Assembly (NCBI GenBank): GCA_031291445.1
Contig: JARLJA010000093.1
Coordinates: 1 to 56,842, forward strand
Length of the DNA stretch: 56,842 bases
From: Xanthobacteraceae bacterium
GTDB taxonomy: Bacteria > Pseudomonadota > Alphaproteobacteria > Rhizobiales > Xanthobacteraceae
Direction: 5' to 3'
Part shown: positions 26,872 through 36,906 of the stretch, in pieces
Position numbering within the stretch: the first letter of the stretch is position 1
Layout: every line of letters begins with the position of its first letter
Notes under the pieces: model-generated
Seen by the model: the letters and a program-made list of their open reading frames with translations, nothing else
Databases searched by the model: none
Told to the model about the DNA's origin: nothing
Position numbers and translations under genes: made by a program

Positions 26872-28974
26872 ATGGACAGCGATCGCATCTCCAGGCCCCC
26901 GCCGCGCCGGCGGGCCGCTGCATCCGACCCGGCCGAGCCGGTCGACGTGGACGCGCGCCCCGGCACGACGCCGGCGGTGCCGGCGGCTGACGTCCCGCCG
27001 CAGGAGTTCGACCTCGCGGGGACCGCCGCCGACGAGGACGAGGCCCAACTGCCCGAAACCATCGACGACTCGGCCGAGCCCGCGGCGGAAGGGCCGCTCG
27101 CCATCGGCCGCGCGGCGATCACCGCCGCCGTGCGCCTCGCGCCGACCTCGCCCGGCGTCTACCGGATGCTCAACGCCGGCCACGACGTGCTCTATGTCGG
27201 CAAGGCCAAGAACGTGCAGAAGCGGCTGTCGTCCTACGCCCGGCCGACCGGACATCCGATCCGCATCGCGCGCATGATCGCGCTGACCGTGGCGGTCGAG
27301 ATCGTCTCGACCGCCACCGAGACCGAGGCGCTGCTGCTCGAGGCCAATCTCATCAAGCAGCTGCGGCCGCGCTTCAACGTCCTGCTGCGCGACGACAAGT
27401 CGTTTCCGTACATCCTGATCACCGGCGATCACTGGGCGCCGCAGATCGTCAAGCACCGCGGCGCGCAGACCAGGCCCGGCCGCTATTTCGGGCCGTTCGC
27501 CTCGGTCGGCGCCGTCAACCGCACCATCACGGCGCTGCAGCGCGCCTTTCTGGTGCGCGCCTGCACCGATTCCTTTTTCGAGAGCCGGACCCGGCCGTGC
27601 CTGCTCTACCAGATCAAGCGCTGCGCCGGTCCCTGCACCCAGGAGATCGATTTTGCCGGCTATCGCGAACTGGTGCGCGAGGCGACCGATTTCCTGTCGG
27701 GGCGCAGCCGGGCCGTGAAGGAGCTGCTCGCCGCCGAGATGGAGAAGGCCTCGGCCGACCTCGAATTCGAAAGCGCGGCGCTCTACCGCGATCGCCTCGC
27801 GGCGCTGTCGGCGATCCAGTCGCAGCAGGGCATCAATCCGCGGACGGTGGAGGACGCCGACGTGTTCGCCATCCACCAGGAGGGCGGCTACTCCTGCGTC
27901 GAGGTGTTCTTCTTCCGCACCGGCCAGAACTGGGGCAACCGCGCCTATTTCCCGCGGGCCGACCGTTCGATCGAGAGCAGCGAGGTGCTGGGAGCGTTCC
28001 TGGCGCAGTTCTACGACGACAAGCCGCCGCCGCGGCTGGTCCTGCTGTCCCACGACATCGAGGACCGTGCGCTGCTGGCCGAGGCGTTGAGCGCCAAGGC
28101 CGGCGTCAAGGTCGAGGTCGCGGTGCCGCAGCGGGGCGAGAAGAAGGATCTCGTCGCCCACGTCCTCACCAATGCGCGCGAGGCGCTCGGCCGCAAGATC
28201 GCCGACACCGCGACCCAGGCCCGGCTGCTCGAGACCATGACCGCGGCGCTCAAGCTGCCGCGGGTGCCCGCGCGCATCGAGGTCTACGACAACAGCCACA
28301 TCCAGGGCACCAACGCGGTCGGCGCCATGATCGTCGCCGGCCGCGACGGCTTCATCAAGAACCAGTACCGCAAGTTCAACATCCGCTCGGCCGAGCTGAC
28401 GCCGGGCGACGACTACGCCATGATGCGCGAGGTGCTGGAGCGCAGGTTCAAGCGCCTGTTGGCGCACGCTCCGGGACCCGCCCCGGCGACCGACGCTGAC
28501 AGTGGCGACGACACGCCGCAATGGCCCGACCTCGTCATCATCGACGGCGGTCTCGGCCAGCTCAATGCCGCCCGCGAGATCATGGCCGCGCTGGGCGTCG
28601 ACAACGTCGCCCTGATCTCGGTGGCGAAGGGTCCCGACCGCGACGCCGGCCGCGAGACCCTGTTTTTCCCCGACCGCCCGTCGATCAAGCTCGAACCGCG
28701 GGATCCGGTGCTGTACTTCATCCAGCGGTTGCGCGACGAGGCCCACCGCTTCGTGATCGGCTCGCACCGCAAGCTGCGCAAGAAGGACATCCGAGAGGCC
28801 GGCCTGCAGGAGATTCCGGGGATCGGGCCGTCCCGCAAGCGCGCCCTGCTGCATTATTTCGGGACGCTGAAGGAGATCGAGCGGGCGTCGCTGGCCGACC
28901 TGTGCAAGGTTCCCGGCATCAGCGCCGAGGGGGCGCGCCGGATCTTCGATTTCTTCCACGCCGGGCCGAAATAG
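26872..28974 (+). CDS. uvrC: Excinuclease ABC subunit C (UvrC)
   Basis: A 700-residue UvrC, the dual-incision nuclease of nucleotide excision repair. Order: a Pro/Ala/Asp-rich leader (1-90) not found in E. coli UvrC, the GIY-YIG domain (GVY 95-97, YVG 108-110), a UVR motif region ([21 protein letters not shown]), an RNase H-like domain with YDNSHIQG and IIDGGLGQL, and a C-terminal tandem helix-hairpin-helix ([19 protein letters not shown]). The start is ATG 26872. uvrB lies at the right end of this window. No SOS box (GTTC-N7-GTTC) was seen upstream. Confidence 0.96.
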   Translation: MDSDRISRPPPRRRAAASDPAEPVDVDARPGTTPAVPAADVPPQEFDLAGTAADEDEAQLPETIDDSAEPAAEGPLAIGRAAITAAVRLAPTSPGVYRMLNAGHDVLYVGKAKNVQKRLSSYARPTGHPIRIARMIALTVAVEIVSTATETEALLLEANLIKQLRPRFNVLLRDDKSFPYILITGDHWAPQIVKHRGAQTRPGRYFGPFASVGAVNRTITALQRAFLVRACTDSFFESRTRPCLLYQIKRCAGPCTQEIDFAGYRELVREATDFLSGRSRAVKELLAAEMEKASADLEFESAALYRDRLAALSAIQSQQGINPRTVEDADVFAIHQEGGYSCVEVFFFRTGQNWGNRAYFPRADRSIESSEVLGAFLAQFYDDKPPPRLVLLSHDIEDRALLAEALSAKAGVKVEVAVPQRGEKKDLVAHVLTNAREALGRKIADTATQARLLETMTAALKLPRVPARIEVYDNSHIQGTNAVGAMIVAGRDGFIKNQYRKFNIRSAELTPGDDYAMMREVLERRFKRLLAHAPGPAPATDADSGDDTPQWPDLVIIDGGLGQLNAAREIMAALGVDNVALISVAKGPDRDAGRETLFFPDRPSIKLEPRDPVLYFIQRLRDEAHRFVIGSHRKLRKKDIREAGLQEIPGIGPSRKRALLHYFGTLKEIERASLADLCKVPGISAEGARRIFDFFHAGPK

Positions 28975-29136
28975 GCGCGTGGAGACCTGTCGGGGCGGCA
29001 TGGCGCCGGCCGGCGCGGCGCGCGGACGGCGGCTTCTCCCGGTCGCCAAAGGAGGTTATCTGTGGGCGGCGGAGCGCGGGACGGCGGCGGCGTCCGGCCG
29101 GTTGACGTCGATGCGCGGGCGGTATTGGTAGGTGGA

Positions 29137-29751
29137 ATGGAAACTGTGACTGCCAGAGGGCCGGCGAGACATTCGTTCTCGCTGCCGAACATCCTGACTT
29201 ACTCGCGGATTGCTGCGGTCCCGGTGGTGGTCGGCTGCATTTTCGCGCGATCGATCATGGGCGGGCCGCTGTGGCTGCGCTGGGTGGCGCTGGCCGTGTT
29301 CATCGCCGCCGCCGTCACCGACTTCCTCGACGGCTACTATGCCAGGGCCTGGGACCAGCAGTCGGCGTTCGGCCGCATGCTCGATCCGATCGCCGACAAG
29401 CTCCTGGTCGCCTCCTGCCTGCTGATGCTCGCCGCCGAGGACAGCATCCACGGCTGGACGCTGTGGGCGGCGATCGTGATCCTGTGCCGCGAGATCCTGG
29501 TGTCGGGGCTGCGCGAGTACCTCGCCGGCCTGCGCGTCAGCGTTCCGGTGACCCGGCTCGCCAAGTGGAAGACCACGGTCCAACTCGTCGCCATCGGCTT
29601 TCTGCTGGCGGGCGAGGCCGGCGACCTGTTGATCCCGGTGACGACGCGGGTCGGGATCGCGCTGTTGTGGATCTCGGCGATCTTCACGCTCTACACCGGC
29701 TGGGACTATTTCCGCGCCGGGATTCATCACCTGATCGCGGAGGATGCATGA
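29137..29751 (+). CDS. pgsA: CDP-diacylglycerol-glycerol-3-phosphate 3-phosphatidyltransferase PgsA
   Basis: A 204-residue membrane enzyme with several hydrophobic helices. The CDP-alcohol phosphotransferase motif lies in FLDGYYARAW and GRMLDPIADK (DGxxAR-x8-G-x3-D-x3-D). It makes phosphatidylglycerophosphate, the precursor of phosphatidylglycerol and cardiolipin. ATG 29137 is preferred over longer frames because SLPNILTYSRI should lie near the N-terminus. Its stop overlaps the moaD start by 4 bp (ATGA). Confidence 0.95.
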   Translation: METVTARGPARHSFSLPNILTYSRIAAVPVVVGCIFARSIMGGPLWLRWVALAVFIAAAVTDFLDGYYARAWDQQSAFGRMLDPIADKLLVASCLLMLAAEDSIHGWTLWAAIVILCREILVSGLREYLAGLRVSVPVTRLAKWKTTVQLVAIGFLLAGEAGDLLIPVTTRVGIALLWISAIFTLYTGWDYFRAGIHHLIAEDA

Positions 29752-29996
29752 AGGTCCTCTATTTCGCCTGGGTGCGCGAGCGCGTCGGCAAGGCCGAGGA
29801 GGTGATCGAGCCGCCGGCCTCGGTCACGACCGTGGGCGAATTGATGCAATGGCTCGCCGGCCGCGGCGAGGAATATGCGCTCGCCTTCGCCAAGCCGGTG
29901 ATCCGCGCCGCGATCGACCACATCCATGTCAAGCCCGACGCCCCGATCGCGGGCGCGCGCGAGATCGCGTTCTTCCCGCCGATGACCGGGGGCTGA
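29748..29996 (+). CDS. moaD: Molybdopterin synthase small subunit MoaD
   Basis: An 82-residue ubiquitin-like protein ending in Gly-Gly, the C-terminus that is adenylated and thiocarboxylated to carry sulfur into molybdopterin. It overlaps pgsA by 4 bp and is 4 bp from moaE, so pgsA-moaD-moaE are translationally linked. This gene order is common in alphaproteobacteria. Confidence 0.95.
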   Translation: MKVLYFAWVRERVGKAEEVIEPPASVTTVGELMQWLAGRGEEYALAFAKPVIRAAIDHIHVKPDAPIAGAREIAFFPPMTGG

Positions 29997-30000
29997 GGCA

Positions 30001-30480
30001 ATGTCGCCGGCGCCGATTCCGATCACGATCCGCCTGCAGCAGGCCGACTTCGACGTCGCCGCCGAGATCGCCGCGCTGGCGCGGGGACGCGCCGACGTCG
30101 GCGCCGTCGTGACCTTCAGCGGCATCTGCCGGGGCGGCGAGGGCGGCGAGGCGATCACCGCCCTCACCCTCGAGCACTATCCCGGCATGGCCGAGGCCGA
30201 GATCCGCCGTCACGTCGACGAGGCGGTCGCGCGCTGGCCGCTCACCGGCGTCACCGTGATCCACCGCCACGGCCGCCTGGTTCCGGGCGACAACATCGTG
30301 CTGGTGGTCACGGCGTCGGCGCATCGCCAGGCGGCGTTTCTCGGCGCCGAGTTCCTGATGGACTATCTCAAGGCCAATGCGCCGTTCTGGAAGCGCGAGG
30401 AACGCCCGCAGGGCGCCGCGACCTGGGTCGAGGCGCATCATCGCGACGATGCCGCGCTGACGCGCTGGAAGGACTCCTAG
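30001..30480 (+). CDS. moaE: Molybdopterin synthase catalytic subunit MoaE
   Basis: A 159-residue subunit that, with MoaD, converts cyclic pyranopterin monophosphate to molybdopterin. Family boxes are [17 protein letters not shown], a central [10 protein letters not shown] and the catalytic Lys in [15 protein letters not shown]. It is directly followed by prmB, whose ATG abuts the stop codon. Confidence 0.95.
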   Translation: MSPAPIPITIRLQQADFDVAAEIAALARGRADVGAVVTFSGICRGGEGGEAITALTLEHYPGMAEAEIRRHVDEAVARWPLTGVTVIHRHGRLVPGDNIVLVVTASAHRQAAFLGAEFLMDYLKANAPFWKREERPQGAATWVEAHHRDDAALTRWKDS

Positions 30481-31500
30481 ATGGCGAAGCGTGCCAAGTC
30501 CACTCGCGCCAGGGCCGTTGGCGCGAAGCCCGCTCGCGCCAGGACCATCGGGACAGCGGCGTCGCGCGCCAGGACGTCGCAAATCGAGCCGGCCGCGCCG
30601 GCGGCATCCGAGCTTGCGACGCTGCTCGATTACGTCCGCTACGCCGTCAGCCGCTTCAACGCGGCGGAGCTGGCGTTCGCCCACGGCACCACCGATCCGG
30701 TGGCGGAAGCGGTCTTCGTGGTCTGCGAATCCCTGCACCTGCGCCCGGACCAGTTCGACGGCTTCGCGGTCGCGCGGGTCACCACAGCGGAAGGCAGTGC
30801 CATCCTGGCGCTGATCGAGGCGCGGATCCGGACCCGCAAGCCCGCCGCCTATCTCCTGAACAAGATCTACATGCTCGGGCTGCCGTTCTATGTCGACGAG
30901 CGCGTCATCGTGCCGCGCTCCTTCATCGGCGAACTGCTGCAGTCGCATTTCGGCGGCGACGACGGCGGACTGGTCGACGACCCCGGCGCGGTCGGGCGCG
31001 TGCTCGACCTGTGCACCGGCTCGGGGTGCCTGGCGATCCTGGCCGCGCGCCAGTTTCCCAACGCCCGGGTCGACGCCGTCGACGTGTCGCGCGACGCGCT
31101 CGAGGTCGCGGCGCGCAACCTCGCCGACTATCGCCTCCAAGACACCGTCGCGCTCTACCATGGCGACCTCTACGCGGCGCTGCCGCGCGACGCCCGCTAC
31201 GACCTGATCGTCACCAACCCGCCCTATGTCGACGCCGAAGGGATGGCGAACCTGCCGCCCGAATGCCGCCACGAGCCGGTGCTCGCGTTCGACGGCGGCG
31301 CCGACGGCCTCGACGTGGTGCGGCGGATCCTCGCGGGCGCTTCGCGCCACCTCGTCGAGGGCGGCGGACTGGTGTGCGAGATCGGGCGCGGCCGCGCCGC
31401 GCTCGAAGACGCGTTCCCCGACCTGCCGTTCCTGTGGCTCGATACCGAGGAGTCCGAGGGCGAGGTGTTCTGGCTGCCGGCGGAAGCGCTCGCCGGCTGA
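30481..31500 (+). CDS. prmB: Ribosomal protein L3 glutamine methyltransferase PrmB
   Basis: A 339-residue SAM-dependent N5-glutamine methyltransferase. SAM-binding motif I is [18 protein letters not shown], followed by DAVDVS; the glutamine motif is TNPPY in [21 protein letters not shown] before motif I resembles PrmB more than PrmC. The first ~35 residues are a basic tail made of repeated Ala/Arg/Lys steps and are not part of the fold. It starts directly at the moaE stop codon. Confidence 0.9.
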   Translation: MAKRAKSTRARAVGAKPARARTIGTAASRARTSQIEPAAPAASELATLLDYVRYAVSRFNAAELAFAHGTTDPVAEAVFVVCESLHLRPDQFDGFAVARVTTAEGSAILALIEARIRTRKPAAYLLNKIYMLGLPFYVDERVIVPRSFIGELLQSHFGGDDGGLVDDPGAVGRVLDLCTGSGCLAILAARQFPNARVDAVDVSRDALEVAARNLADYRLQDTVALYHGDLYAALPRDARYDLIVTNPPYVDAEGMANLPPECRHEPVLAFDGGADGLDVVRRILAGASRHLVEGGGLVCEIGRGRAALEDAFPDLPFLWLDTEESEGEVFWLPAEALAG

Positions 31501-31571
31501 TTGCCGCTTTCGCCCCCGCACCCTGCAGGCTATGTGGTGGCCGGGTCTTCAATGCGGGCGATCGAACCATC

Positions 31572-32969
31572 ATGCACCAGCCTCACGGTCAAGGCGCGTC
31601 CGTACGCCAGGCGTGGCTCGGCGAATTGCGGGCGACGCTTGCGCTCGGCTGGCCGCTGGTGCTGTCCAATCTGGCCCAGATCGCGCTGACCACGACCGAC
31701 GTGATCGTGCTCGGCCGGCTCGGCGCGCCGGCGCTGGCGGCCGGAACGCTCGGCGCCAACCTGTATTTCGGCCCGCTGATTTTCGCGATCGGCCTCGTCA
31801 CCGCCACGGCGCCGATGATGGCGACCGCGATCGGGCGCAAGCGGAAAGCGGTGCGCGACATCCGCCGCACCTTCCGCCAGGGCCTGTGGTCGGCGGCGAT
31901 CATCTCGCTGCCGTGCTGGCTATTGCTGTGGAACACCGAGGCGGTGCTGCTGGCGTTCGGCGAGGCGCCGGAGCTTGCGGCCGATGCGCAACGCTTCATG
32001 CGCGCGCTGCAGTGGGGAATCCTGCCGGCGCTGGGCTTCATCGCATTGCGCTCGTTCGTGTCGGCGCTGGAACGGCCGGTCTGGGCGCTTGCCGTGACCG
32101 CGATCACCATCGCCTTCAATCTCGCGGCGAACTGGGTCCTGGTGTTCGGTCATCTCGGCGTTCCGGCGCTCGGGGTGCGCGGATCGGGACTCGCGACGGC
32201 GCTGTCGAACAGTTTCCTGTTCATCTGTTTCGCGCTGCTGGTCGGTCTCAGCCGTCGATTCCGCCGTTATCATCTGTTCGGCCGCTGGTGGCGGCCGGAC
32301 CTGCCCAGGTTGGTCGCGCTGTGGCGGCTGGGCCTGCCGATCGGCGCGACCATGGCGTTCGAGATCACGGTGTTCAACGCGGCGGTGTTCCTGATGGGAC
32401 AATTCGGCACGGCGGCGATTGCGGCGCATTCGATCGCGATCCAGATCGCGGCGGTGACGTTCATGGTGCCGCTGGGGCTGGGGCAGGCCGCGACCGTGCG
32501 GGTCGGCCTTGCCCGCGGCGCGGCCGACCGCGACGCGGTCACGCGCGCCGGCTGGACTGCCTTCGGCCTCGCCATCGCATTCATGGCGACCATGAGCGTG
32601 CTGATGATGGCGGCGCCGCGGTTGCTGATCGGCGCGTTCATCGACGTCGCCGACCCCGCGAACGCCACGGTGGTGGCGACCGCGGTCGAGTTCCTGTTCT
32701 GCGCCGCGGTGTTCCAGATCGCGGACGGCGCACAGGCGGTCGGCGCCGGCATGCTGCGCGGCCTGCACGACGCCAGGGTGCCGATGCTCTATGCCGCCTT
32801 CGGCTATTGGGGGGTGGGCATGTCGCTCGGCCTGGTGCTGGCCTTCAAGGCCGGCCTCGGCGGCATCGGGATCTGGATCGGGCTGGTGGCGGGTCTGGTG
32901 GTGGTGGCCTGCGCCATGATCCGTCGCTGGATCAGGCGGGAGCGGCTCGGGCTGCTGCCGGCGGGCTAG
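31572..32969 (+). CDS. MATE-family multidrug/Na+ antiporter
   Basis: A 465-residue polytopic membrane protein with about 12 hydrophobic helices. It is in the NorM branch: [19 protein letters not shown] near the N-terminus and the internal pseudo-repeat beginning [12 protein letters not shown]. It should export cationic compounds using a Na+ or H+ gradient. ATG 31572 begins just before the first helix. It lies 71 bp after prmB and converges on ilvE. Confidence 0.93.
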   Translation: MHQPHGQGASVRQAWLGELRATLALGWPLVLSNLAQIALTTTDVIVLGRLGAPALAAGTLGANLYFGPLIFAIGLVTATAPMMATAIGRKRKAVRDIRRTFRQGLWSAAIISLPCWLLLWNTEAVLLAFGEAPELAADAQRFMRALQWGILPALGFIALRSFVSALERPVWALAVTAITIAFNLAANWVLVFGHLGVPALGVRGSGLATALSNSFLFICFALLVGLSRRFRRYHLFGRWWRPDLPRLVALWRLGLPIGATMAFEITVFNAAVFLMGQFGTAAIAAHSIAIQIAAVTFMVPLGLGQAATVRVGLARGAADRDAVTRAGWTAFGLAIAFMATMSVLMMAAPRLLIGAFIDVADPANATVVATAVEFLFCAAVFQIADGAQAVGAGMLRGLHDARVPMLYAAFGYWGVGMSLGLVLAFKAGLGGIGIWIGLVAGLVVVACAMIRRWIRRERLGLLPAG

Positions 32970-33012
32970 AACCGGAACACCAGCCCGCCCGGCGTTATTG
33001 ATTCAAGCATCT

Positions 33013-33897
33013 TCAGGCCGCGATCTTCTTCGGGTGGACCTCGGCGGTGTAGTCGTCCATCAGCTGCCTGGTGATGCCGGACGGCGTGAACTTCCAGTCG
33101 GCGATCTGCTGCACGGCGGTGACCTCGGCGGCGGTGCCGGTGATGAAGCACTCCGAGAATCCCGTCAGTTCCTCCGGCATGACGCGGCGCTCGATCACCT
33201 CGATGCCGCGCCGCTTGGCCAGGTCGATCACGGTCTCGCGGGTGATGCCGGAGAGGAAGCAGTCGGCGATCGGGGTGTGGATCTTGCCGTCCTTGACGAA
33301 GAAGATGTTGGCGCCCGTGCATTCGGCGACGCGGCCCTGCCAGTCGAGCATCATGGCATCGGCAAATCCGGCGCGCTCCGCCCTGTGCTTGGAGATGGTG
33401 CAGATCATGTAGAGCCCGGACGCCTTGGCGAGCGCCGGCGCGGTCTTCGGGTCGGGGCGGCGATAGTCGGCCAGCGCCATCCGGATGCCCTTGAGGCGCT
33501 CCGCTGGATCGAAATAGCTCGGCCACGACCAGCAGGCGATGGCGAGGTGGATGGTGTTGGTCGGCGCCGACACGCCCATCGTCTCCGAGCCGCGCCACGC
33601 CACCGGGCGCACATAGGCGTCGGCCTGGCCGTTCTTCTCCAGCACCAGCCGCTTGGCGGCGTCGATCTCCGCCACCGACCACGGAATCTCGAAGTCGAGG
33701 ATGTTGGCCGAGCGCTTCAGCCGCTCGCTATGGGCCGTTGACTTGAAGATCGTGCCGCCATAGGCGCGCTCGCCCTCGAACACGCAGCTGGCGTAATGCA
33801 ACCCGTGGGTCAGGACATGGACATTGGCGTCGCCCCACGGCACCAGCTTGCCGTCATACCAGATGACACCGTCGACTTTGTCGAATGACACACCCAT
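33013..33897 (-). CDS. ilvE: Branched-chain amino acid aminotransferase
   Basis: A 294-residue fold-type IV PLP enzyme for Leu, Ile and Val transamination. The expected Schiff-base Lys is 158 in LAKASGLYMICT, and the cofactor segment ECTGANIFFVKDG and the ITR-like box SGITRETVIDLA are present. ATG 33897 (MGVSFDKVDG) has a GGGAG ribosome-binding site; the upstream in-frame part is not family-like. It diverges from the MarR-type regulator across about 260 bp. Confidence 0.93.
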   Translation of the reverse strand: MGVSFDKVDGVIWYDGKLVPWGDANVHVLTHGLHYASCVFEGERAYGGTIFKSTAHSERLKRSANILDFEIPWSVAEIDAAKRLVLEKNGQADAYVRPVAWRGSETMGVSAPTNTIHLAIACWSWPSYFDPAERLKGIRMALADYRRPDPKTAPALAKASGLYMICTISKHRAERAGFADAMMLDWQGRVAECTGANIFFVKDGKIHTPIADCFLSGITRETVIDLAKRRGIEVIERRVMPEELTGFSECFITGTAAEVTAVQQIADWKFTPSGITRQLMDDYTAEVHPKKIAA

Positions 33898-34090
33898 TGC
33901 AGTTCTCCCGGTAACTATCGCGGACCAGTTCCGCCGATCGGAGGGCAGGACCAAGGGCGTCCCGGCTTTTGCGGGAACGTCGGAAGTCCAGTATGTTTCG
34001 CGTTGCGCCACCGACACCCGGGCGCCCGGACCATCACCGAGCGTCGCGCCCGGCTGGCCGGATGAACCTTCAGGTCAGTCTCGTTGGCGG

Positions 34091-34112
34091 ACGAAATATT
34101 CTATTATTTCGT
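34091..34112. promoter_or_regulatory. Perfect palindrome, probable MarR-type operator
   Basis: Arms ACGAAATA (34091-34098) and TATTTCGT (34105-34112) with a 6-bp centre. It lies in an AT-rich patch just upstream of the MarR-like gene and downstream of the ilvE divergent promoter area. Size and symmetry suit a dimeric winged-helix repressor acting on its own promoter. Confidence 0.6.
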
Positions 34113-34155
34113 TGCGATGGCCGTTTTTGTAACAATGAAACCAGAATATGTCAAT

Positions 34156-34719
34156 ATGCCTGACGTAAATTTCGTGAGCCAGGGTAGCCGCGCCGATCGG
34201 GAGGCCTCCGAGCGGGAGACCGACCCGGGCCGGCCGGCGCCCGGAAGCGGCGAACTGCGCTGGGACATCATCGAGCTGCTGTTCTTCGCCTATCGGGACT
34301 TCGTCGGCGACGCCGACGAGGTGTTGCAGGCCTACGGCTTCGGCCGGGCCCACCACCGCGTGGTGCATTTCGTCTCCCGCTATCCCGGGCTCAAGGTCGC
34401 CGACCTGCTCGACGTGTTGCGCATCACCAAGCAGTCGCTCGGGCGCGTCCTCAAGCAACTGCTCGACGAGGAGTTCATCGTCCAGAAATCCGGCGACGTC
34501 GACCGCCGCCAGCGGCTGTTGTTCGCGACCCCCAAGGGCGAGGCGCTGGTGACCAGGCTGGCCGGCTTGCAGACCGCGCGCATCGACCGCGCCCTGCGCG
34601 ACGTCGGTGCCGGCGACGCCGAGGCGCTCCGGCGTTTTCTTCGCGCGATGATCGACCGTCAAGATCCGGACAAGGTGCTCGAGATCATTCTGGGCGCCAC
34701 ATCCGGCAGCGGCACCTAG
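34156..34719 (+). CDS. MarR-family transcriptional regulator (PetP-like)
   Basis: A 187-residue winged helix-turn-helix protein. The recognition region is VADLLDVLRITKQSLGRVLKQL and the wing follows with DVDRRQRLLFATPKG. A disordered ~35-residue N-terminus precedes the fold. The start is uncertain: ATG 34156, 34135 and 34117 are all in frame without a good ribosome-binding site, and the palindrome at 34091-34112 argues against still earlier starts. A MarR-type gene directly before an OmpR-type regulator is the petP-petR arrangement of Rhodobacter, where it is needed for cytochrome bc1. No pet genes are near here. Confidence 0.85.
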   Translation: MPDVNFVSQGSRADREASERETDPGRPAPGSGELRWDIIELLFFAYRDFVGDADEVLQAYGFGRAHHRVVHFVSRYPGLKVADLLDVLRITKQSLGRVLKQLLDEEFIVQKSGDVDRRQRLLFATPKGEALVTRLAGLQTARIDRALRDVGAGDAEALRRFLRAMIDRQDPDKVLEIILGATSGSGT

Positions 34720-34767
34720 TGCCCGAATGAAAAGCTTCGCACACGAGCCGCCGAGGTAACGACGACG

Positions 34768-35505
34768 ATGGCCATTGAAGCGGTCCTGTCCAAGATCGAT
34801 CCGGCACGCGCCAAGGCGCGGCCGTCGGACGATGCGGCGCACATTCTCCTGGTCGACGACGATCGCCGGATCCGCGACCTGCTGTCGCGCTTCCTCACTC
34901 ACGAGGGCTACCGGGTGACCACGGCGGCGAGCGCATCGGACGCGCGCTCCAAGCTGGCGGGCCTGCATTTCGACCTCCTGATCCTCGACGTGATGATGCC
35001 CGGGGAATCGGGGTTCGATCTCGCGCGCTCGCTGCGCGCGAGCTCGCCGGTGCCGATCATCATGCTGACGGCGCGGCACGAGGCCGAGGCGCGCATCGAG
35101 GGGCTGCAGATCGGCGCCGACGACTACGTGGCCAAGCCGTTCGAGCCGCGCGAGCTGGTGCTGCGCATCGCCAACATCCTCAAGCGCGCAACGCCGGCAC
35201 CCGCGCCGGCGATCGAGGAGATCGCCTTCGGTCCCTACGTCTTCCATCTCGAGCGCGGCGAGCTGCGCCAGGGCGACGACATCCTCAAGCTGACGGACCG
35301 CGAGCGAGACATGCTGCGGATGCTGGCGGCGGTGCCGGGTGAGACCGTCTCGCGCACCACGCTGGCCGGCGACGGTGCCGCCAACGAACGCGCCGTCGAC
35401 GTCCAGATCAACCGCCTGCGCCGCAAGATCGAGCACGACCCGGCCAATCCGCTGTTCCTGCAGGCGGTGCGCGGCATCGGCTATCGCCTCGTGGCGTCGC
35501 CTTGA
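34768..35505 (+). CDS. OmpR-family response regulator (PetR-like)
   Basis: A 245-residue two-domain regulator. The receiver (about 24-140) has Asp30-Asp32 in LLVDDD, phosphoacceptor Asp74 in LILDVMMP, and Lys in VAKPFEP. The OmpR/PhoB winged-helix DNA-binding domain (about 150-243) ends in QAVRGIGYRLV. It lies 48 bp after the MarR-like gene and 10 bp before the kinase gene, giving a three-gene operon. Confidence 0.93.
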   Translation: MAIEAVLSKIDPARAKARPSDDAAHILLVDDDRRIRDLLSRFLTHEGYRVTTAASASDARSKLAGLHFDLLILDVMMPGESGFDLARSLRASSPVPIIMLTARHEAEARIEGLQIGADDYVAKPFEPRELVLRIANILKRATPAPAPAIEEIAFGPYVFHLERGELRQGDDILKLTDRERDMLRMLAAVPGETVSRTTLAGDGAANERAVDVQINRLRRKIEHDPANPLFLQAVRGIGYRLVASP

Positions 35506-35515
35506 ACAGAGAGCC

Positions 35516-36904
35516 ATGAGCACCCTCGACACCGGCCTCACCCTGATCCGCGGCGCGTCGCAGCGCCTGTCGGACCTCAACGGCCGGCTCGGTGCGAGCT
35601 TCAAGAATCTGATGCCGAAGGGGCTGTACGCCCGCGCCCTGCTCATCATCATCGTGCCGATGGTGATCCTGCAGTCGGTGGTCGCCTTCGTGTTCATGGA
35701 ACGCCACTGGAACACGGTGACGCGGCATCTCTCGGCCGCGGTGGTGCAGGACATCGCCGCCCTGCTCGACGTCTACAAGGTCTACCCCCAGGACAAGGAC
35801 CGCACCCAGCTGCGGCGCATCGCCCAGGAGCGCCTCGGCCTGGTGGTCGATTTCCTTCCGGTCGGCGACATGCCGCCGCCGGGGCCGAAGCCGTTCTTCT
35901 CGCTGCTCGACCAGACGCTCTCGGTGCAGCTGAGCCAGCAGATCGGCAAGCCGTTCTGGATCGACACCGTGGGCAAGTCGTCGCTGGTCGAGATCCGCAT
36001 CAAGCTCGACGACGCCGTGATGCGGATCTTCGCCCGCCGCAGCGCCGCCTACGCCTCGAACTCGGAGATCTTCATCTTCTGGATGCTCGGCACCTCCTCG
36101 ATCCTCCTGATCGTCGCGGTGCTGTTCCTCCGCAACCAGATCAAGCCGATCCTGCGGCTGGCCGACGCCGCCGAGAGCTTCGGCAAGGGCCGCGAGCTGC
36201 CCGATTTCCGGCCGCGCGGCGCGCGCGAGGTGCGGCGCGCGGCGCAGGCGTTCTTCGAGATGAAGGCGCGCATCGAGCGCAGCATCGAGCAGCGGACCGC
36301 CATGCTCGCCGGCGTCTCGCACGACCTGCGCACGATCCTGACCCGCTTCAAGCTCGAACTGGCGCTGATCGGCGACAGCCCCGAGGTCGAGGCGATGCGC
36401 AAGGACGTCGACGAGATGAACGCCATGCTCGAGGCCTACCTCTCCTTCGCCCGCGGCGATTCCGGCGAGCAGGCGCAGCCCACCGACATGCGGGCCGCGC
36501 TGGAGGACCTGCGCGGCGACGCCGAGCGCCACGGCCACGCGGCGACGGTGGCGTTCCACGGCGACCCGATCGTCACGGTCAAGCCGGCGGCGTTCAAGCG
36601 CTGCCTCGCCAACCTGGTGTCGAACGCCGCGCGCTACGCCGACACCATCTCGGTGACCGGCCATCGCGACCACCGCTATCTCAGCATCAGCATCGACGAC
36701 GATGGTCCCGGGATCCCCACCAACATGCGCGAGGACGTCTTCAAGCCGTTCCTGCGGCTCGACGACGCCCGCAACCAGGACGAGGGCGGCACCGGCCTCG
36801 GCCTCGCCATCGCCCGCGACATCGCGCGCTCCCACGGCGGCGACATCATGCTCGGCGACAGCCCTCTCGGCGGCCTGCGCGCGACGGTGCGGATCCCGGT
36901 GTAG
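35516..36904 (+). CDS. EnvZ-like sensor histidine kinase
   Basis: A 462-residue membrane kinase. It has a first helix (41-61), a periplasmic domain (about 62-185), a second helix (about 186-206), a HAMP region, a dimerisation helix with phosphoacceptor His269 in GVSHDLRTILTR, and a HATPase domain with DDGPGIP and GTGLGLAIARDI. The H-box has Ile where EnvZ has the conserved Pro (DLRTP). ATG 35516 is 10 bp after the regulator stop. It should phosphorylate the adjacent OmpR-type regulator; the signal is unknown. Confidence 0.93.
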   Translation: MSTLDTGLTLIRGASQRLSDLNGRLGASFKNLMPKGLYARALLIIIVPMVILQSVVAFVFMERHWNTVTRHLSAAVVQDIAALLDVYKVYPQDKDRTQLRRIAQERLGLVVDFLPVGDMPPPGPKPFFSLLDQTLSVQLSQQIGKPFWIDTVGKSSLVEIRIKLDDAVMRIFARRSAAYASNSEIFIFWMLGTSSILLIVAVLFLRNQIKPILRLADAAESFGKGRELPDFRPRGAREVRRAAQAFFEMKARIERSIEQRTAMLAGVSHDLRTILTRFKLELALIGDSPEVEAMRKDVDEMNAMLEAYLSFARGDSGEQAQPTDMRAALEDLRGDAERHGHAATVAFHGDPIVTVKPAAFKRCLANLVSNAARYADTISVTGHRDHRYLSISIDDDGPGIPTNMREDVFKPFLRLDDARNQDEGGTGLGLAIARDIARSHGGDIMLGDSPLGGLRATVRIPV

Positions 36905-36906
36905 CC

